Assembly (NCBI RefSeq): GCF_001263175.1
Contig: NZ_CP012332.1
Span: 3,225,501-3,289,500 of the forward strand
Source of the DNA: Vulgatibacter incomptus
GTDB taxonomy: Bacteria > Myxococcota > Myxococcia > Myxococcales > Vulgatibacteraceae
Length of the DNA stretch: 64,000 nucleotides
Direction: 5' to 3'
Positions 33,582-42,955 of the stretch are shown in pieces. Made by a program: the position numbers and the translations under genes. The first letter of the stretch is position 1. Every line of letters begins with the position of its first letter. The notes under the pieces were generated by a model that saw only the letters and a program-made list of their open reading frames with translations, had not been told where the DNA came from and ran no database searches.

Positions 33582-34759
33582 CTAGACGACGCGGACCTTG
33601 GCGCGTTCCACCTCGTTGCGGAGCGCGTCGGCCTTGTCGGTGCGCTCCCAGGTGAACCCGGGCTCCTCGCGGCCGAAGTGGCCGTAGCCCGCGGTCTGGA
33701 GGTAGATCGGGCGGAGGAGGTCGAGCTCGCGGATGATCTCGGCGGGCTTGAGCGGGAAGACCTCCCGGATCGCCGCCTCGATCTTCGCCTCGTCGAACTT
33801 GGCGGTGCCAAAGGTCTCGACGTGGACGCTCACGGGCTCCGCGACGCCGATCGCGTAGGCGACCTGGACCTCGCAGCGGTCGGCGAGACCGGCGGCGACC
33901 ACGTTCTTGGCCACGTAGCGCATCATGTAGGCCGCGGAGCGGTCGACCTTCGAGGGATCCTTGCCGGAGAAGGCGCCGCCGCCGTGGCGGCCCATGCCGC
34001 CGTACGTGTCGACGATGATCTTACGGCCGGTGAGACCCGAGTCGCCCATTGGACCGCCGGTCACGAAGCGGCCGGTGGGGTTGATGTGGAACCGGGTCGA
34101 GCTGCCCAGCATCTCGGGGGCAGCACCGCGCGGATCACCTTCTCCTCGACGATCCGTCGGAGATCCTCGGTGGAGATCTCCTCGGCGTGCTGGGTGGAGA
34201 CCACCACCGAGTCGAAGCTGCGGGGGACGCCGCCCCGGTACTGCACGGCCACCTGGGCCTTGCCGTCGGGGCGGAGCCAGGGGAGCTCGCCCGACTTGCG
34301 CGCCTCGGCGAGGCGGCGGGTGAGCTTGTGGGCGTAGGAGATTGGCGCCGGCATCAGCTCCGGCGTCTCGTTGCAGGCGTAGCCGAACATCATCCCTTGG
34401 TCGCCGGCGCCCATCTCCTTGGACCCGGAGGCGTCGACGCCCACCTTGATGTCCGGGGACTGCTGCTCGAGGGCGACGAGGATCCCGCAGGTCTTGCCGT
34501 CGAAACCCATGGAGGAGTCGGTGTAGCCGATGTTCTCGACGGTCTTGCGGACGATCTCCGGGATCGCGATCGAGGCCTTGGAGGTGACCTCGCCGGCCAC
34601 GACCACGAAGCCGGTCTTGACCAGGGTCTCCACCGCCACGCGGGAGGCAGGGTCCTGCTTCAGGAGCGCGTCGAGGACGGCGTCCGAGACGTGGTCGCAG
34701 ACCTTGTCAGGATGGCCTTCCGTCACCGACTCCGACGTGAACACGGTATCTCTCGGCAT
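33582..34759 (-). CDS. metK: S-adenosylmethionine synthetase, interrupted by a one-base shift
   Basis: The N-terminal frame (ATG at 34759; [32 protein letters not shown]) runs to KVIRAVLPP. It then loses register at the run of five G on the plus strand (34116-34120). The second frame resumes exactly with [21 protein letters not shown] and continues through [25 protein letters not shown] to the stop at 33582. Adding one base to the run gives a normal protein of about 392 residues with every MetK motif. The gene is essential in almost all bacteria, so a sequencing or assembly error is more likely than a true mutation. It makes SAM from methionine and ATP and heads the operon with ahcY. Confidence 0.9.
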
Positions 34760-35043
34760 TTCTCTCTCGCTCTTCCTGGACGCCGAACGGCGGCTTCGCG
34801 GACCCGTTAACGGAGGGAGACCGGGACGTTAGTCCCCTGCCCCTACCACGGCAAGGTGAGTCTTCTCGCACCCAGAGGAGGAGCGATTGACCACCATGAC
34901 GTACGGGCATCCAATATAGCGGAAACGATCGACGGGCGCAGCCGCGATCGAGGGGCCGGGCGCTCGTTTCCCGCCTGGGCGGGTCGGGAGCTGTGGCCTT
35001 CGATCGAATCCGCTGGCCATCCGGGAGGTTCCGGCGGTCGCGG

Positions 35044-37239
35044 TCAGTCGTGGTGGAAGCGCTCGCCCTTCCGCGCCATGTCGACGAGGAGCTGGGCCGG
35101 CTTGAACCGGGCGCCGTGGCGATCCTCGAAGGCGCGAAGCCGACGGACGACCTCCACCGCGCCGAGGGTATCCATCCAGCGGAACGGACCGCCCCGGAAC
35201 GGCGGGAAGCCGAGGCCGAAGACGGCGCCGATGTCTCCGTCGCGGGGGCTGTGGAGGATCCCCTCCTGGAGGCAGAGGGCGGCCTCGTTGCAGAGCCGCA
35301 AGCTGAGCCGCTGCTGGATCTCCTCCGCCGGAAACCCGCGGCGTTTCCGCCCCTCCGGGAGGAGATCGTAGAGGGTCTCGTCCACCGGCTTCTTCTTGGA
35401 GCCGTAGGAGTAGAAGCCCCGGCCGTTCTTGCGACCCAGGCGTCCGTCTTCCAGCACCTTCCGAAGGGCCTCCGGCTGGGCCATCCGATCGCCGAAGGCC
35501 TCCAGCAGCGTCCCCGAGACCTTCTGGGCCACGTCCAGGCCGACCTCGTCGAGGAGCATGAACGGTCCGACGGGAAAGCCCCAGTCCACCAGCGCCCGAT
35601 CGACCGCCGCGATGTCCGCCCCCTCGGAGAGGAGCCAGGCCGCCTCGCTCCCGTAGGGCGAGAGGATCCGGGTGGTGTAGAAGCCGGGCCCGTCCTCGAC
35701 CACGATCACGGTCTTGCCCTGGGCCTTGCCCTGCGCCACCGCGGTGGCGACCACCTCCGGCGCCGTCTGCTTCGTCCGGATCACCTCGAGGAGCGGCATC
35801 TTCTCCACCGGCGAGAAGTAGTGCATGCCCACCACGTTCCAGGGCCGCTTCGCTCCCTCCGCCAGCTTCGTGATCGGGAGGGTCGAGGTGTTGGAGGCGA
35901 AGACGCAGTCCTCCTTGGTCACCGCCTCGACCTGACGGATCACCTGGCGCTTCAGCTCGAGATCCTCGAAGACGGCCTCCACCACGAGGTCGACGTTCCC
36001 GAAGCCCTCGTATCGAGTACCTCCGGTGATTCGACCCATCACCGCTTCGCGGTCGATGCGGGTGATGCTCCGCCGCTTCACGCGCGGGTCGAGGACACTG
36101 CGCACGTGGGCGAACGCTCGGCCGAGGGCTGAGTCGTCCTTCTCCTGGACGCGCACGGGCAGCTTCGCGTTCGCGGCGGTCACGTAGGCGATCCCGCCGC
36201 CCATGAGGCCGCCGCCGATCACCGCCAGCTCGTTCACCTTGCGCGGTTTGACCGACGGATCGTCGACGCCCGAGTCCTTCTTCAGCGCCGTCTGGGCGAA
36301 GAAGATCCGGATGAGCTGCTTGCTGACGTCGGTGTGGACGAGCCCGCCGAAGAGGGCCGCCTCCTTGGCGAGGCCCTTCTCCATGCCCTCGTCCAGGCCC
36401 GCGCGCACCGCCTCGATCGCCGCCGGGATCGCGGGGTAGTTGCCGCGGCTCTTCGCGTATGCGGCCTTCTCCGCCTGGCGGAAGAGCAGGCGCCGGCCCA
36501 CCGGGTTGTCCTCGAGGGCCAGGGCCATCAGGAGCTTCTGGTTCGCCTTGCCCTTCTTGAGCTTCGCCATCCGGGCCTGGCGACCGTGGATGGGAGGACG
36601 GCGTCCGTTCGCGAGCTCCGCGGCGCGGGCCTTGGCCACCTGCAGCAGCAGCGGCGCTGGAACCACCTCGTCCACCAGGCCCATCTTCAGCGCGCGGGAC
36701 GCCTTGAGCTGCCTCGCGGTTAGGATCAGGTCGAGGGCCGCCTGCGCGCCGACGACGCGAGGGAGCCGCTGCGTGCCGCCCGCGCCGGGAATCAGCCCGA
36801 GCTGCGTCTCCGGGAGGCCCAGCTTCGTCTTCGGATTGTCGGTGGCGATCCGGTAGGTGCACGCTAGCGCGAGCTCGAGGCCGCCGCCGAGCGTGGCGCC
36901 GTCCATCGCTGCCACCACGGGCTTCGGCGACGCAGCGAGCTCGTCGAAGATCCGCTGGCCGGACTGTGCCAGGGCGGTCGCGTCCTCCGCTTGCTGAAGC
37001 ATCTCGATCTTGGCGCCTGCGACGAAGACGTCCTTCTTGCCCGAAGCGAAGACGATCGACGTGACGGCCGGATCGGATTGGAGCGTCTTCCACGAGTCGA
37101 GGAGCTTCTCGCCGAGATCGGTCGAGATCGTGTTCACCGCCTCGTCGCGGTCGTCGAGGGTGATGAGCGCCACGCCGTCGCCGTCCACCGAGACGGAGAA
37201 GAAGCGGTTGTTCATCTGCTCGCTGGCGGTCGCCATCAT
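35044..37239 (-). CDS. fadJ: Fatty acid oxidation complex alpha subunit
   Basis: 731 residues. The N-terminal enoyl-CoA hydratase/isomerase half has the oxyanion segment DGATLGGGLELALAC and the catalytic Glu in PETQLGLIPGAGGTQRLPR. The C-terminal 3-hydroxyacyl-CoA dehydrogenase half starts at about 320 with the NAD site VIGGGLMGGGIAY, followed by FASNTSTLPITKLA, VVGMHYFSPVEKMPLLEV and a second dehydrogenase C-domain. It catalyses hydration and oxidation in beta-oxidation and works with the thiolase encoded just upstream. Four-base ATGA overlap with fadI. Confidence 0.92.
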   Translation of the reverse strand: MMATASEQMNNRFFSVSVDGDGVALITLDDRDEAVNTISTDLGEKLLDSWKTLQSDPAVTSIVFASGKKDVFVAGAKIEMLQQAEDATALAQSGQRIFDELAASPKPVVAAMDGATLGGGLELALACTYRIATDNPKTKLGLPETQLGLIPGAGGTQRLPRVVGAQAALDLILTARQLKASRALKMGLVDEVVPAPLLLQVAKARAAELANGRRPPIHGRQARMAKLKKGKANQKLLMALALEDNPVGRRLLFRQAEKAAYAKSRGNYPAIPAAIEAVRAGLDEGMEKGLAKEAALFGGLVHTDVSKQLIRIFFAQTALKKDSGVDDPSVKPRKVNELAVIGGGLMGGGIAYVTAANAKLPVRVQEKDDSALGRAFAHVRSVLDPRVKRRSITRIDREAVMGRITGGTRYEGFGNVDLVVEAVFEDLELKRQVIRQVEAVTKEDCVFASNTSTLPITKLAEGAKRPWNVVGMHYFSPVEKMPLLEVIRTKQTAPEVVATAVAQGKAQGKTVIVVEDGPGFYTTRILSPYGSEAAWLLSEGADIAAVDRALVDWGFPVGPFMLLDEVGLDVAQKVSGTLLEAFGDRMAQPEALRKVLEDGRLGRKNGRGFYSYGSKKKPVDETLYDLLPEGRKRRGFPAEEIQQRLSLRLCNEAALCLQEGILHSPRDGDIGAVFGLGFPPFRGGPFRWMDTLGAVEVVRRLRAFEDRHGARFKPAQLLVDMARKGERFHHD

Positions 37240-38534
37240 GCACGCTCCAGGACGACGGACGCGGCGAGGCCGCCCGCCGCGCAGATGCCGATGAGGCCGA
37301 GGTTCCGGTCCCGGCGCTTCAGCTCGTTGAGGGTCGTCATGATCATCCGGGCGCCGGTGGCCCCGAAGGGATGGCCCAGCGCGATGGCGCCGCCGTTCAC
37401 GTTCAGCTTGGCGTCATCCACCTCGCCCACCGGCTGCGACCGTCCGAGCTTCTCTTCCGCGAACTTCTTCGACGAGAGCTTCTGCAGGATCGAGAGGACC
37501 ACGGCCGCGAAGGCCTCGTGGATCTCCACGAGGTCCATGTCCTGCAGCGTGAGGCCGGCGCGCTCCAGCGCCACCGGGATCGAGTACGCGGGGCCGATCA
37601 GCATCTGCTCTTGCGGGTTCACCGCGGCGTAGGAGTAGGAGCGGATGTAACCCAGCGGCTCGTGGCCGAGGGCCTTCGCCTTCTCCTCGCTCATCAGCAC
37701 CAGCGCCGAGGCGCCGTCGGTGAGGCCCGACGAGCTCCCTGCGGTGATCGAGCCGTACTTGCGATCGAAGACCGGCTTCAGCGACCCCAGCTTCTCGAGC
37801 GTGGTGTCCTTGCGGACGTAGTCGTCCTCCGTCGCCGCCTGCTCGTATTTGGGCGGCACGAGCACGTGCATCACCTCGTCCGCGAACTTCCCCTCCATCC
37901 ACGCCTTCGCCGCGAGATCGTGCGAGCGCTTCGCGAAGCGGTCCTGCTCCTCGCGGCTGATCCCGTTCTCCCGCGCCATCTTCTCCGCGCTCTCACCCAT
38001 CGTGAGGCCCGTCGAGGGCTCCTTCAGGGCCGGCGCGATCGGCATCAGGTCGCGGGCGGAGAGGTGCGCGAAGCTACGCAGCTTCGACGGCAGATCCTTC
38101 GCGCGCGACGCCGACACCAGGGCGTCCCCGAGGTTACGTGAGACCACGAAGGGGATGTCCGAGAGGCACTCGGCGCCGCCGGCGATGGCGATCTCGGCGT
38201 TGCCCAGCGCGATCTGGTTCGCCGCGTCCGTCGTCGACTGGATCGACGTGGCGCACGCGCGCGACACCGACCAGGCGTCCACCTGCTGGGGGAGCGCCGT
38301 CGAGAGCACGATCTCGCGGGCGATGTTCGGCGCCGAGACCGAGGGGATCACCTGGCCGAAGGTCAGGAGATCGACCGACTTCCGATCGAGACCGGTGCGC
38401 GCGATCAGCTCGCTGACCACGATCCGGCCCAGCTCGAGCCCCGTGAGTTTGCCGAAGACGCCGTTCGCCCGCGCGAAGGGCGTACGGAGGCCGGCCACGA
38501 TCGCCACCCGCCTCCCCGCCTTGCCGTTGGCCAT
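37236..38534 (-). CDS. fadI: 3-ketoacyl-CoA thiolase
   Basis: 432 residues from the ATG at 38534 (MANGKAGRRVAIV), chosen because GGGAGGG lies 8-14 bases upstream; the frame is open much further but without homology. The acylated Cys is in VSRACATSIQS, and the catalytic His residues are in HEAFAAV and NGGAIALGHPFGATGARM. GICAAGGLAAS replaces the usual CxGGG context. Length and spacing fit the FadI branch of bacterial thiolases. It makes acetyl-CoA in the last step of the beta-oxidation cycle, in complex with FadJ. Confidence 0.9.
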   Translation of the reverse strand: MANGKAGRRVAIVAGLRTPFARANGVFGKLTGLELGRIVVSELIARTGLDRKSVDLLTFGQVIPSVSAPNIAREIVLSTALPQQVDAWSVSRACATSIQSTTDAANQIALGNAEIAIAGGAECLSDIPFVVSRNLGDALVSASRAKDLPSKLRSFAHLSARDLMPIAPALKEPSTGLTMGESAEKMARENGISREEQDRFAKRSHDLAAKAWMEGKFADEVMHVLVPPKYEQAATEDDYVRKDTTLEKLGSLKPVFDRKYGSITAGSSSGLTDGASALVLMSEEKAKALGHEPLGYIRSYSYAAVNPQEQMLIGPAYSIPVALERAGLTLQDMDLVEIHEAFAAVVLSILQKLSSKKFAEEKLGRSQPVGEVDDAKLNVNGGAIALGHPFGATGARMIMTTLNELKRRDRNLGLIGICAAGGLAASVVLERA

Positions 38535-38797
38535 GCCTGGAGCCCTCCCGCCCATCGAGGATGGGACCGAGCGCTGGTTATAGGCACCCTGACACGACGC
38601 GGCAAAGGAAAATGAATTGTCATTCAGTCGACGTGCCTGCGGCGTGGCGCCGCCGGAGAAGACAGCCGCTGGCCCTACCCTCCTCCGGGCGCCGCGCCAC
38701 GGCGGCCCGAACGCCGTCACACGTGGCTTCGTCGGACTCCTGGCGAGGTTGCGCATGACGCTGCCGTGCACGCCCCGGCCGGTGCGTCCAGGCCGAT

Positions 38798-39442
38798 TCA
38801 GGCCGCAGTGGAAGATGGACGTCGCCACCCGACCCGCAACAACCATGTGCGCGGAGCATGGACCACCGGTGACGAGGTTCCCGACTCGTCCAGGCCGGGA
38901 CCCGCAGTGTACCGATCCGGCCCCACCGGACCGTCGCGCCCTTGGCGCCGAGCGTGAATGCGCGCGTTGCCCAGAACGTACATGACCGCGTTCCGGACCT
39001 CGCGGATCGTGCGGAGCACGTGGGCGTGGAAGCGGTCCGCGAAGACCTTGCCCTTGCGCTCCATCAGCCGGTTGAGGCCCCGTGCGAGGCGCACGGAGAG
39101 CCCCTGGACGCCCCGAGAGAGCGCCCTCTCGTCCTCCGCCTCCACGATCATGTGTAGGTGGTTCCCCTGCACCGAGAAGTGCGTGAGGCGCATGCCCTGT
39201 CGGTTCGAGCCGGCGGCGAGGGCGCACTCGATCACCCGAAAACATCGCCGGGAACGCAGGTTCCAGACCTCGTCGCGCATCCGGAGGGTCACGTGGACAG
39301 GATGCCGCGAGGCGACCTCCGGACGAGCCGCGTGCGACACGCCCGACCGCCGCCCCTTCGGCTTCCGCCCCGCGCCTTCACGACTGCCGCCCCACGTCAC
39401 GAGCCGGAGCTTGCCCTGCCCCTTCGAAACCCGCTTTCCCAT
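38798..39442 (-). CDS. REP-associated tyrosine transposase (RAYT, IS200-like)
   Basis: 214 residues from the ATG at 39442. HPVHVTLRMRDEVWNL starts the Y1_Tnp fold, GNHLHMIVE carries the HUH metal-binding motif, and the catalytic Tyr is likely the one in AVMYVLGNARIHA. The RGVQGLSVRLARGLNRL and GKVFADRFHAHVL segments are typical of the solo RAYT group. These proteins act on REP hairpins scattered in the same genome and are usually single-copy, host-tamed genes. The 263 bases between it and fadI hold no gene. REP-like hairpins occur at about 44.4 kb. The Lys/Arg-rich ends suggest nucleic-acid binding. Confidence 0.82.
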   Translation of the reverse strand: MGKRVSKGQGKLRLVTWGGSREGAGRKPKGRRSGVSHAARPEVASRHPVHVTLRMRDEVWNLRSRRCFRVIECALAAGSNRQGMRLTHFSVQGNHLHMIVEAEDERALSRGVQGLSVRLARGLNRLMERKGKVFADRFHAHVLRTIREVRNAVMYVLGNARIHARRQGRDGPVGPDRYTAGPGLDESGTSSPVVHAPRTWLLRVGWRRPSSTAA

Positions 39443-39525
39443 CTCGTCCCCCGCGACTTGAATCGGCACAGATCCTATCGCGGACCCCTGACATCGAGGC
39501 CTTCCTCGCCAGGAGCGCGTGGGCG

Positions 39526-39846
39526 CTAAGGAAGCTCGGAGTGCTCGATCGGCAGCGGCTCGTGGGGGCGCGCGGTGGGCTCGGGTGCCTCCTCGGCGGC
39601 CGCCTTCTCGGCTGCGAGACCGGGCCAGTCCTCGATCTGGTCGGGGACGATGTCGCTGGGGGAATCGGGCGGGTCCTCGATGGGCGTCGGGAAGCCGCCG
39701 GTGAGGTCGGCGCCGTACGGATCTGCGCCGTTGCCGGCGTCGCCGATCGCCGCTTCGTCCATGTGGGCGTCGGTCCCGGTCAGCTCGCGCGTCTGGTCGC
39801 TGCTTCCTCCATAGGGAAGCAGGGAATCCGGCCTCTTCTTCTCCAC
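39526..39846 (-). CDS. Small acidic Pro-rich protein of unknown function
   Basis: 106 residues if the GTG at 39846 is used, placed 8 bases after GGGGAGG. No hydrophobic segment. Composition is Asp, Glu, Pro, Gly and Ala rich (DAGNGADPYGADLTGG, EDPPDSPSDIVPDQIED), so it is probably disordered. It ends 83 bases before the RAYT start. No family recognised; the good ribosome site is the main reason to accept it. Confidence 0.45.
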   Translation of the reverse strand: MEKKRPDSLLPYGGSSDQTRELTGTDAHMDEAAIGDAGNGADPYGADLTGGFPTPIEDPPDSPSDIVPDQIEDWPGLAAEKAAAEEAPEPTARPHEPLPIEHSELP

Positions 39847-40013
39847 GTCCGTCACCTCCCCTGCTCGGTATCTCAAGGTGGGGTGCGAACGTCGTTTCCC
39901 GCAACCACACTGGCGGCGCAGGCGTTTCCTCCGCCGACGGCGCCGATGGCCCTCGCGTCGCGCGCACCGGGCGCGGGGCTGACAGCTCGGGCGCCGACCC
40001 GTATGCTCCGCCG

Positions 40014-41003
40014 ATGGCCCACACCTACCGGCACGACACCCTGGCGATCCGCAGCGAGGCCCTCCGCGGCAATCCCCTCGGCGATCCGTTCGAGCGCACG
40101 CTCCACGTTCTCGTCCCGGAGAAGGCAGACGGTCCGCTGCCGGTGATCTGGATCCTCGGCGGGTACTCCGCCACGCCGGGCAGCGTCCTCGCGGACGAGC
40201 CGTGGAGCGAGGGGCTGCAGCGCAGGCTGGGGCGGCTCTCGGCGGAAGGGACCTTGCCGCCGGTGATCGTGGCGGTGCCGGACTGCTTCACGGCGCTCGG
40301 CGGCAGCCAGTACCTCGACAGCGCCGCCGTGGGTCGGTACGAGAGCTACCTCTGGGACGACTGCCGGGTTGCGCTGGAGGCCCGCTATTCCTGCGGGAAG
40401 CACGGCGTGGCGGGCAAGTCCTCGGGTGGCTTCGGCGCGCTGGTGCAGGCGATGAGGCGGCCGGAGCACGTGCGCGCGGTGGCGTGCCACTCGGGCGACA
40501 TGTACTTCGAGTACTGCTACCTGGCGAGCTTCCCCGCTCTCGCGAACGCGCTGCGGAAGCACGGCGGGGTAGAGGGCTTTCTCGCGGCGTTCGCGGCGGC
40601 GCGCAAGAAGCGCAAGCAGGAGTGGTTCGATCCCATCCAGACGCTCTGCATGGCGGCCTGCTACTCGCCCGATCCGGCCCAGGCCGGCGGCATCGCCCTG
40701 CCCTTCGATCCGGAGACGGCGGCGATCCGGCTAGACGTCTGGAGCCGCTGGCTCGCACACGATCCGGTGCGAATGGTGGACGAGCCCGCGAACGCGGAGC
40801 GGCTCCGGGGCCTCGACCTGCTCTTCCTCGACGCCGGGACGCGGGACGAGTTCCACCTGCAGTGGGGCCTGCGGCAGCTCGTGGCGAAGCTGCGCGCCCA
40901 GGGGATCTCCCACGAGCACGAGGAGTTCGAGGACGGGCACTTCAGCACGAGCTACCGCTACGATGTCTCGCTGCCGAAGCTCGCGCGCGCGCTTCGCGAG
41001 TAG
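40014..41003 (+). CDS. Esterase of the enterochelin-esterase/esterase-D type
   Basis: 329 residues, alpha/beta hydrolase fold. RTLHVLVPEKADGPLPVIWILGGY is the first strand and oxyanion region. The nucleophile Ser136 sits in GVAGKSSGGFGAL. An Asp in LLFLDAGTRDEF and His in FEDGHFSTSYRY complete a likely triad. No signal peptide, so cytoplasmic. Substrate unknown; relatives hydrolyse S-formylglutathione, siderophore esters or carbohydrate esters. It stands alone and diverges from the acidic protein gene. No Shine-Dalgarno is visible before the ATG. Confidence 0.8.
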   Translation: MAHTYRHDTLAIRSEALRGNPLGDPFERTLHVLVPEKADGPLPVIWILGGYSATPGSVLADEPWSEGLQRRLGRLSAEGTLPPVIVAVPDCFTALGGSQYLDSAAVGRYESYLWDDCRVALEARYSCGKHGVAGKSSGGFGALVQAMRRPEHVRAVACHSGDMYFEYCYLASFPALANALRKHGGVEGFLAAFAAARKKRKQEWFDPIQTLCMAACYSPDPAQAGGIALPFDPETAAIRLDVWSRWLAHDPVRMVDEPANAERLRGLDLLFLDAGTRDEFHLQWGLRQLVAKLRAQGISHEHEEFEDGHFSTSYRYDVSLPKLARALRE

Positions 41004-41057
41004 CCGCATCGAAACGTCCGCGTCGCGCCGGAGGCCCCCGGAGCGCTCACACCCGAC

Positions 41058-41237
41058 TCAGTTGCAGCAGCTCTGCGGGATCTTGCAGCGCGGGCAGATC
41101 TGGTGCGCGTGCTCCCACGCGTAGCTCGCGCCGCACACCGGGCAGATGCCATCGACGTCCGGCATGGCGCAGCGGACCTCGGTCTTCGCGGGCTCGCGAT
41201 CCGTGGGCTGGGAAGGCTCTCGGCGTTTCTCGTCCAT
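41058..41237 (-). CDS. Small zinc-ribbon protein
   Basis: 59 residues. After a charged N-terminus it has ICPVCGASYAWEHAHQICPRCKIPQSCCN, two CxxC knuckles plus a terminal Cys pair that could bind zinc or iron, in a rubredoxin-like spacing. Starts 23 bases after the exonuclease gene stop and may be its last operon member. Function unknown. Confidence 0.6.
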   Translation of the reverse strand: MDEKRREPSQPTDREPAKTEVRCAMPDVDGICPVCGASYAWEHAHQICPRCKIPQSCCN

Positions 41238-41260
41238 CTCGTCTCCGTATCGGAAGCGCG

Positions 41261-42133
41261 CTACGCCCACCGGGGGACGCGCTCGAGCAGCGCCCTCTCG
41301 CCGAGCCGTTCGCAGAGCGCCTCGAGCGCTTCGCGGCGGGCGCCCCGCCACTCGAGGTCGTCGAGGTTCTCGCGGAGCGGCGCGTCGACGCGCAGGGTGG
41401 CGAGGCGACGGTAGAGGAGCGCGTCGTCGCGTCTCTCACGCAAAGTATCGGACAGCTTCACACCGCCGCGGACCTTGACGCTCCAGTCTGCCGCGTCGGG
41501 CGGGATGTCCTCGATCCGCCCATACGAAGCGAGGACGGCGGCGGCGGACTTGGCGCCCCACTGCGGCAGGCCGGGGATCCCGTCGGCGACGTCGCCCACG
41601 AGGGCGAGCCAATCGGGGATCGAGGCGGGCGCGACGCCGAACTTCTCGCGAATCTCCGGCTCGCCCAGCACCAGCTCCCGCCGGCGGTCGAGGAGCACCA
41701 CGCGCTCGCCGGACACGCACTGGCCGAAGTCCTTGTCGGGGGAGGCGATGACGACTTGCTCGACTCGCGGCTCGGCGGCGAAGCGCGCTGCGGCGGTGGC
41801 GATGGCGTCGTCGGCCTCGAGCTCGACCATGGGCCAGGCGACGATCCCCAGCGCCCTGCACGCCTCCTCTGCCAGCTCGAACTGCGCGAGGAGCTCGGCG
41901 GGGACGCCGGCGGAGGTCTTGTAGCCGTCGAAGAGCTCGTTGCGGAACGACTCGATCACGTGGTCGAAGGCGCAGGCCACGTGGGTGACGCCGGGGGTGC
42001 GCACGAGGGCAAGCAGGCTGCGCAGCAGGCCCCGCACGGCGCCGACCTCCTGCCCGTCGGGGCTCGTGGCGGGCGGCGCGCCGAAGTGGGAGCGGAAGAG
42101 CTCGTACGTTCCGTCGACCAGGTGGACTTTCAC
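41261..42133 (-). CDS. 5'-3' exonuclease / flap endonuclease-like protein
   Basis: 290 residues from the GTG at 42133, preceded by GGGAGATC. Metal-binding acidic residues of the PolA-N/Xni family are visible in VHLVDGTYELFRSHF, ELEADDAIATAAARFA, ASPDKDFGQCV and LVGDVADGIPGLPQWGAKSAAAVL, the last being the helix-hairpin-helix arch. Such enzymes cut flaps or degrade 5' ends in repair and replication. It overlaps the stop of mutH by four bases, so the two are co-translated, suggesting mismatch or gap repair. Confidence 0.83.
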   Translation of the reverse strand: MKVHLVDGTYELFRSHFGAPPATSPDGQEVGAVRGLLRSLLALVRTPGVTHVACAFDHVIESFRNELFDGYKTSAGVPAELLAQFELAEEACRALGIVAWPMVELEADDAIATAAARFAAEPRVEQVVIASPDKDFGQCVSGERVVLLDRRRELVLGEPEIREKFGVAPASIPDWLALVGDVADGIPGLPQWGAKSAAAVLASYGRIEDIPPDAADWSVKVRGGVKLSDTLRERRDDALLYRRLATLRVDAPLRENLDDLEWRGARREALEALCERLGERALLERVPRWA

Positions 42134-42825
42134 GGCGATCTCCCGGAAGGCGCGTAGCCGCGCGCGAGGACCTCCCGCACGAAGGAGGCGCGCAGATAGA
42201 AGGCCCGCGGCAGGGTGCGGATCGGATCGCCCTCTTCGTTGACGCCCCAGCGCGCGGAGCGGGCGTTGGCGCCCTTGGGTCGTAGCTGAAGATGACACCC
42301 GATGTGCGCGGTGATCTCCTCGACGTGGCCCTTGCCCACGCGCTCGGAGAGCTCGTCCCAGTCGCGCTTCAGCGTGACCTCCTCCTCGGGGCTCGGCGAC
42401 CAGAGGAGGGGCATCCCGATCCGCCGGTAGGGCACGGGGACCTCGGGGGTCGCCTCGATGGGCACCCAGAGGACGCGCGCGAGCTTCTCCCGCACCGGGG
42501 ATCGCTCCCACGACAGCTCGCCCATGGTCTCGAGAGGAGCCGAGCAGACGAAGGTCGACTCCTTGGGCCTGCCCTCGAGGTCGACGGGGACGGTCTTCAG
42601 CTCGACGCCGAGGAGCTGGAAGTCCGGCTCGCCCCTGCTGGAGGCGGTGGCGCCCAGGCTGATCTCGAGCAGCTTGCCGATCCAGCCCTTCGAGCGGCTC
42701 ACGTCGGCGAGGGGCACCGCGTGGCGCTCGGCGATGGCGCCCAGGGGATGCCCGGCGAGCGAACGCGCCCGGCCGAGGAGCTCGGCTTCGCTGGCAGGGG
42801 GCGAGACGAGGGCGAAGGAGAACAC
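42130..42825 (-). CDS. mutH: MutH/Sau3AI-family mismatch-repair endonuclease
   Basis: 231 residues from a GTG at 42825, close to the 229 of the E. coli protein; the upstream ATG frame has no homology. PPASEAELLGRARSLAGHPLG, RSKGWIGKLLEISLGA, EPDFQLLGVELKTVPVD (catalytic Asp, Glu, Lys) and KESTFVCSAPL are near-diagnostic. MutH nicks the unmethylated strand at hemimethylated GATC in methyl-directed mismatch repair, so its presence outside gammaproteobacteria is notable. No dam, mutS or mutL gene is in the window. It could also be a Sau3AI-type nuclease, but the single short domain favours MutH. Confidence 0.85.
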   Translation of the reverse strand: MFSFALVSPPASEAELLGRARSLAGHPLGAIAERHAVPLADVSRSKGWIGKLLEISLGATASSRGEPDFQLLGVELKTVPVDLEGRPKESTFVCSAPLETMGELSWERSPVREKLARVLWVPIEATPEVPVPYRRIGMPLLWSPSPEEEVTLKRDWDELSERVGKGHVEEITAHIGCHLQLRPKGANARSARWGVNEEGDPIRTLPRAFYLRASFVREVLARGYAPSGRSP

Positions 42826-42913
42826 AACCGAAGGATATACGCGGAATCGTCCTCCACCGCCCCCGAATTGCCGGAGCTCGTATGGGGCCCGGCCGACGTC
42901 GCTATACTCCCGC

Positions 42914-42938
42914 CGTTTGCTCGCCTCCGGCTCGCGAG
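42914..42938 (+). repeat. 25-base dispersed repeat, copy 1
   Basis: Identical to 44497-44521. Contains the short inverted pair CTCGC/GCGAG. It lies just upstream of the HAD nucleotidase gene, and the second copy lies just downstream of the same gene. Confidence 0.7.
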
Positions 42939-42955
42939 CGCCTCCCGAGGAGCCC

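Noticed and set aside
34760..35043. SAM or SAH riboswitch upstream of metK
   Set aside because: Only a short CGCCG/CGGCG hairpin and an ordinary leader are visible; no recognisable riboswitch core.
34829..37243. 804-codon minus-strand frame overlapping fadJ
   Set aside because: Same strand, other frame of fadJ; Gly/Arg/Pro/Asp-rich shadow without homology.
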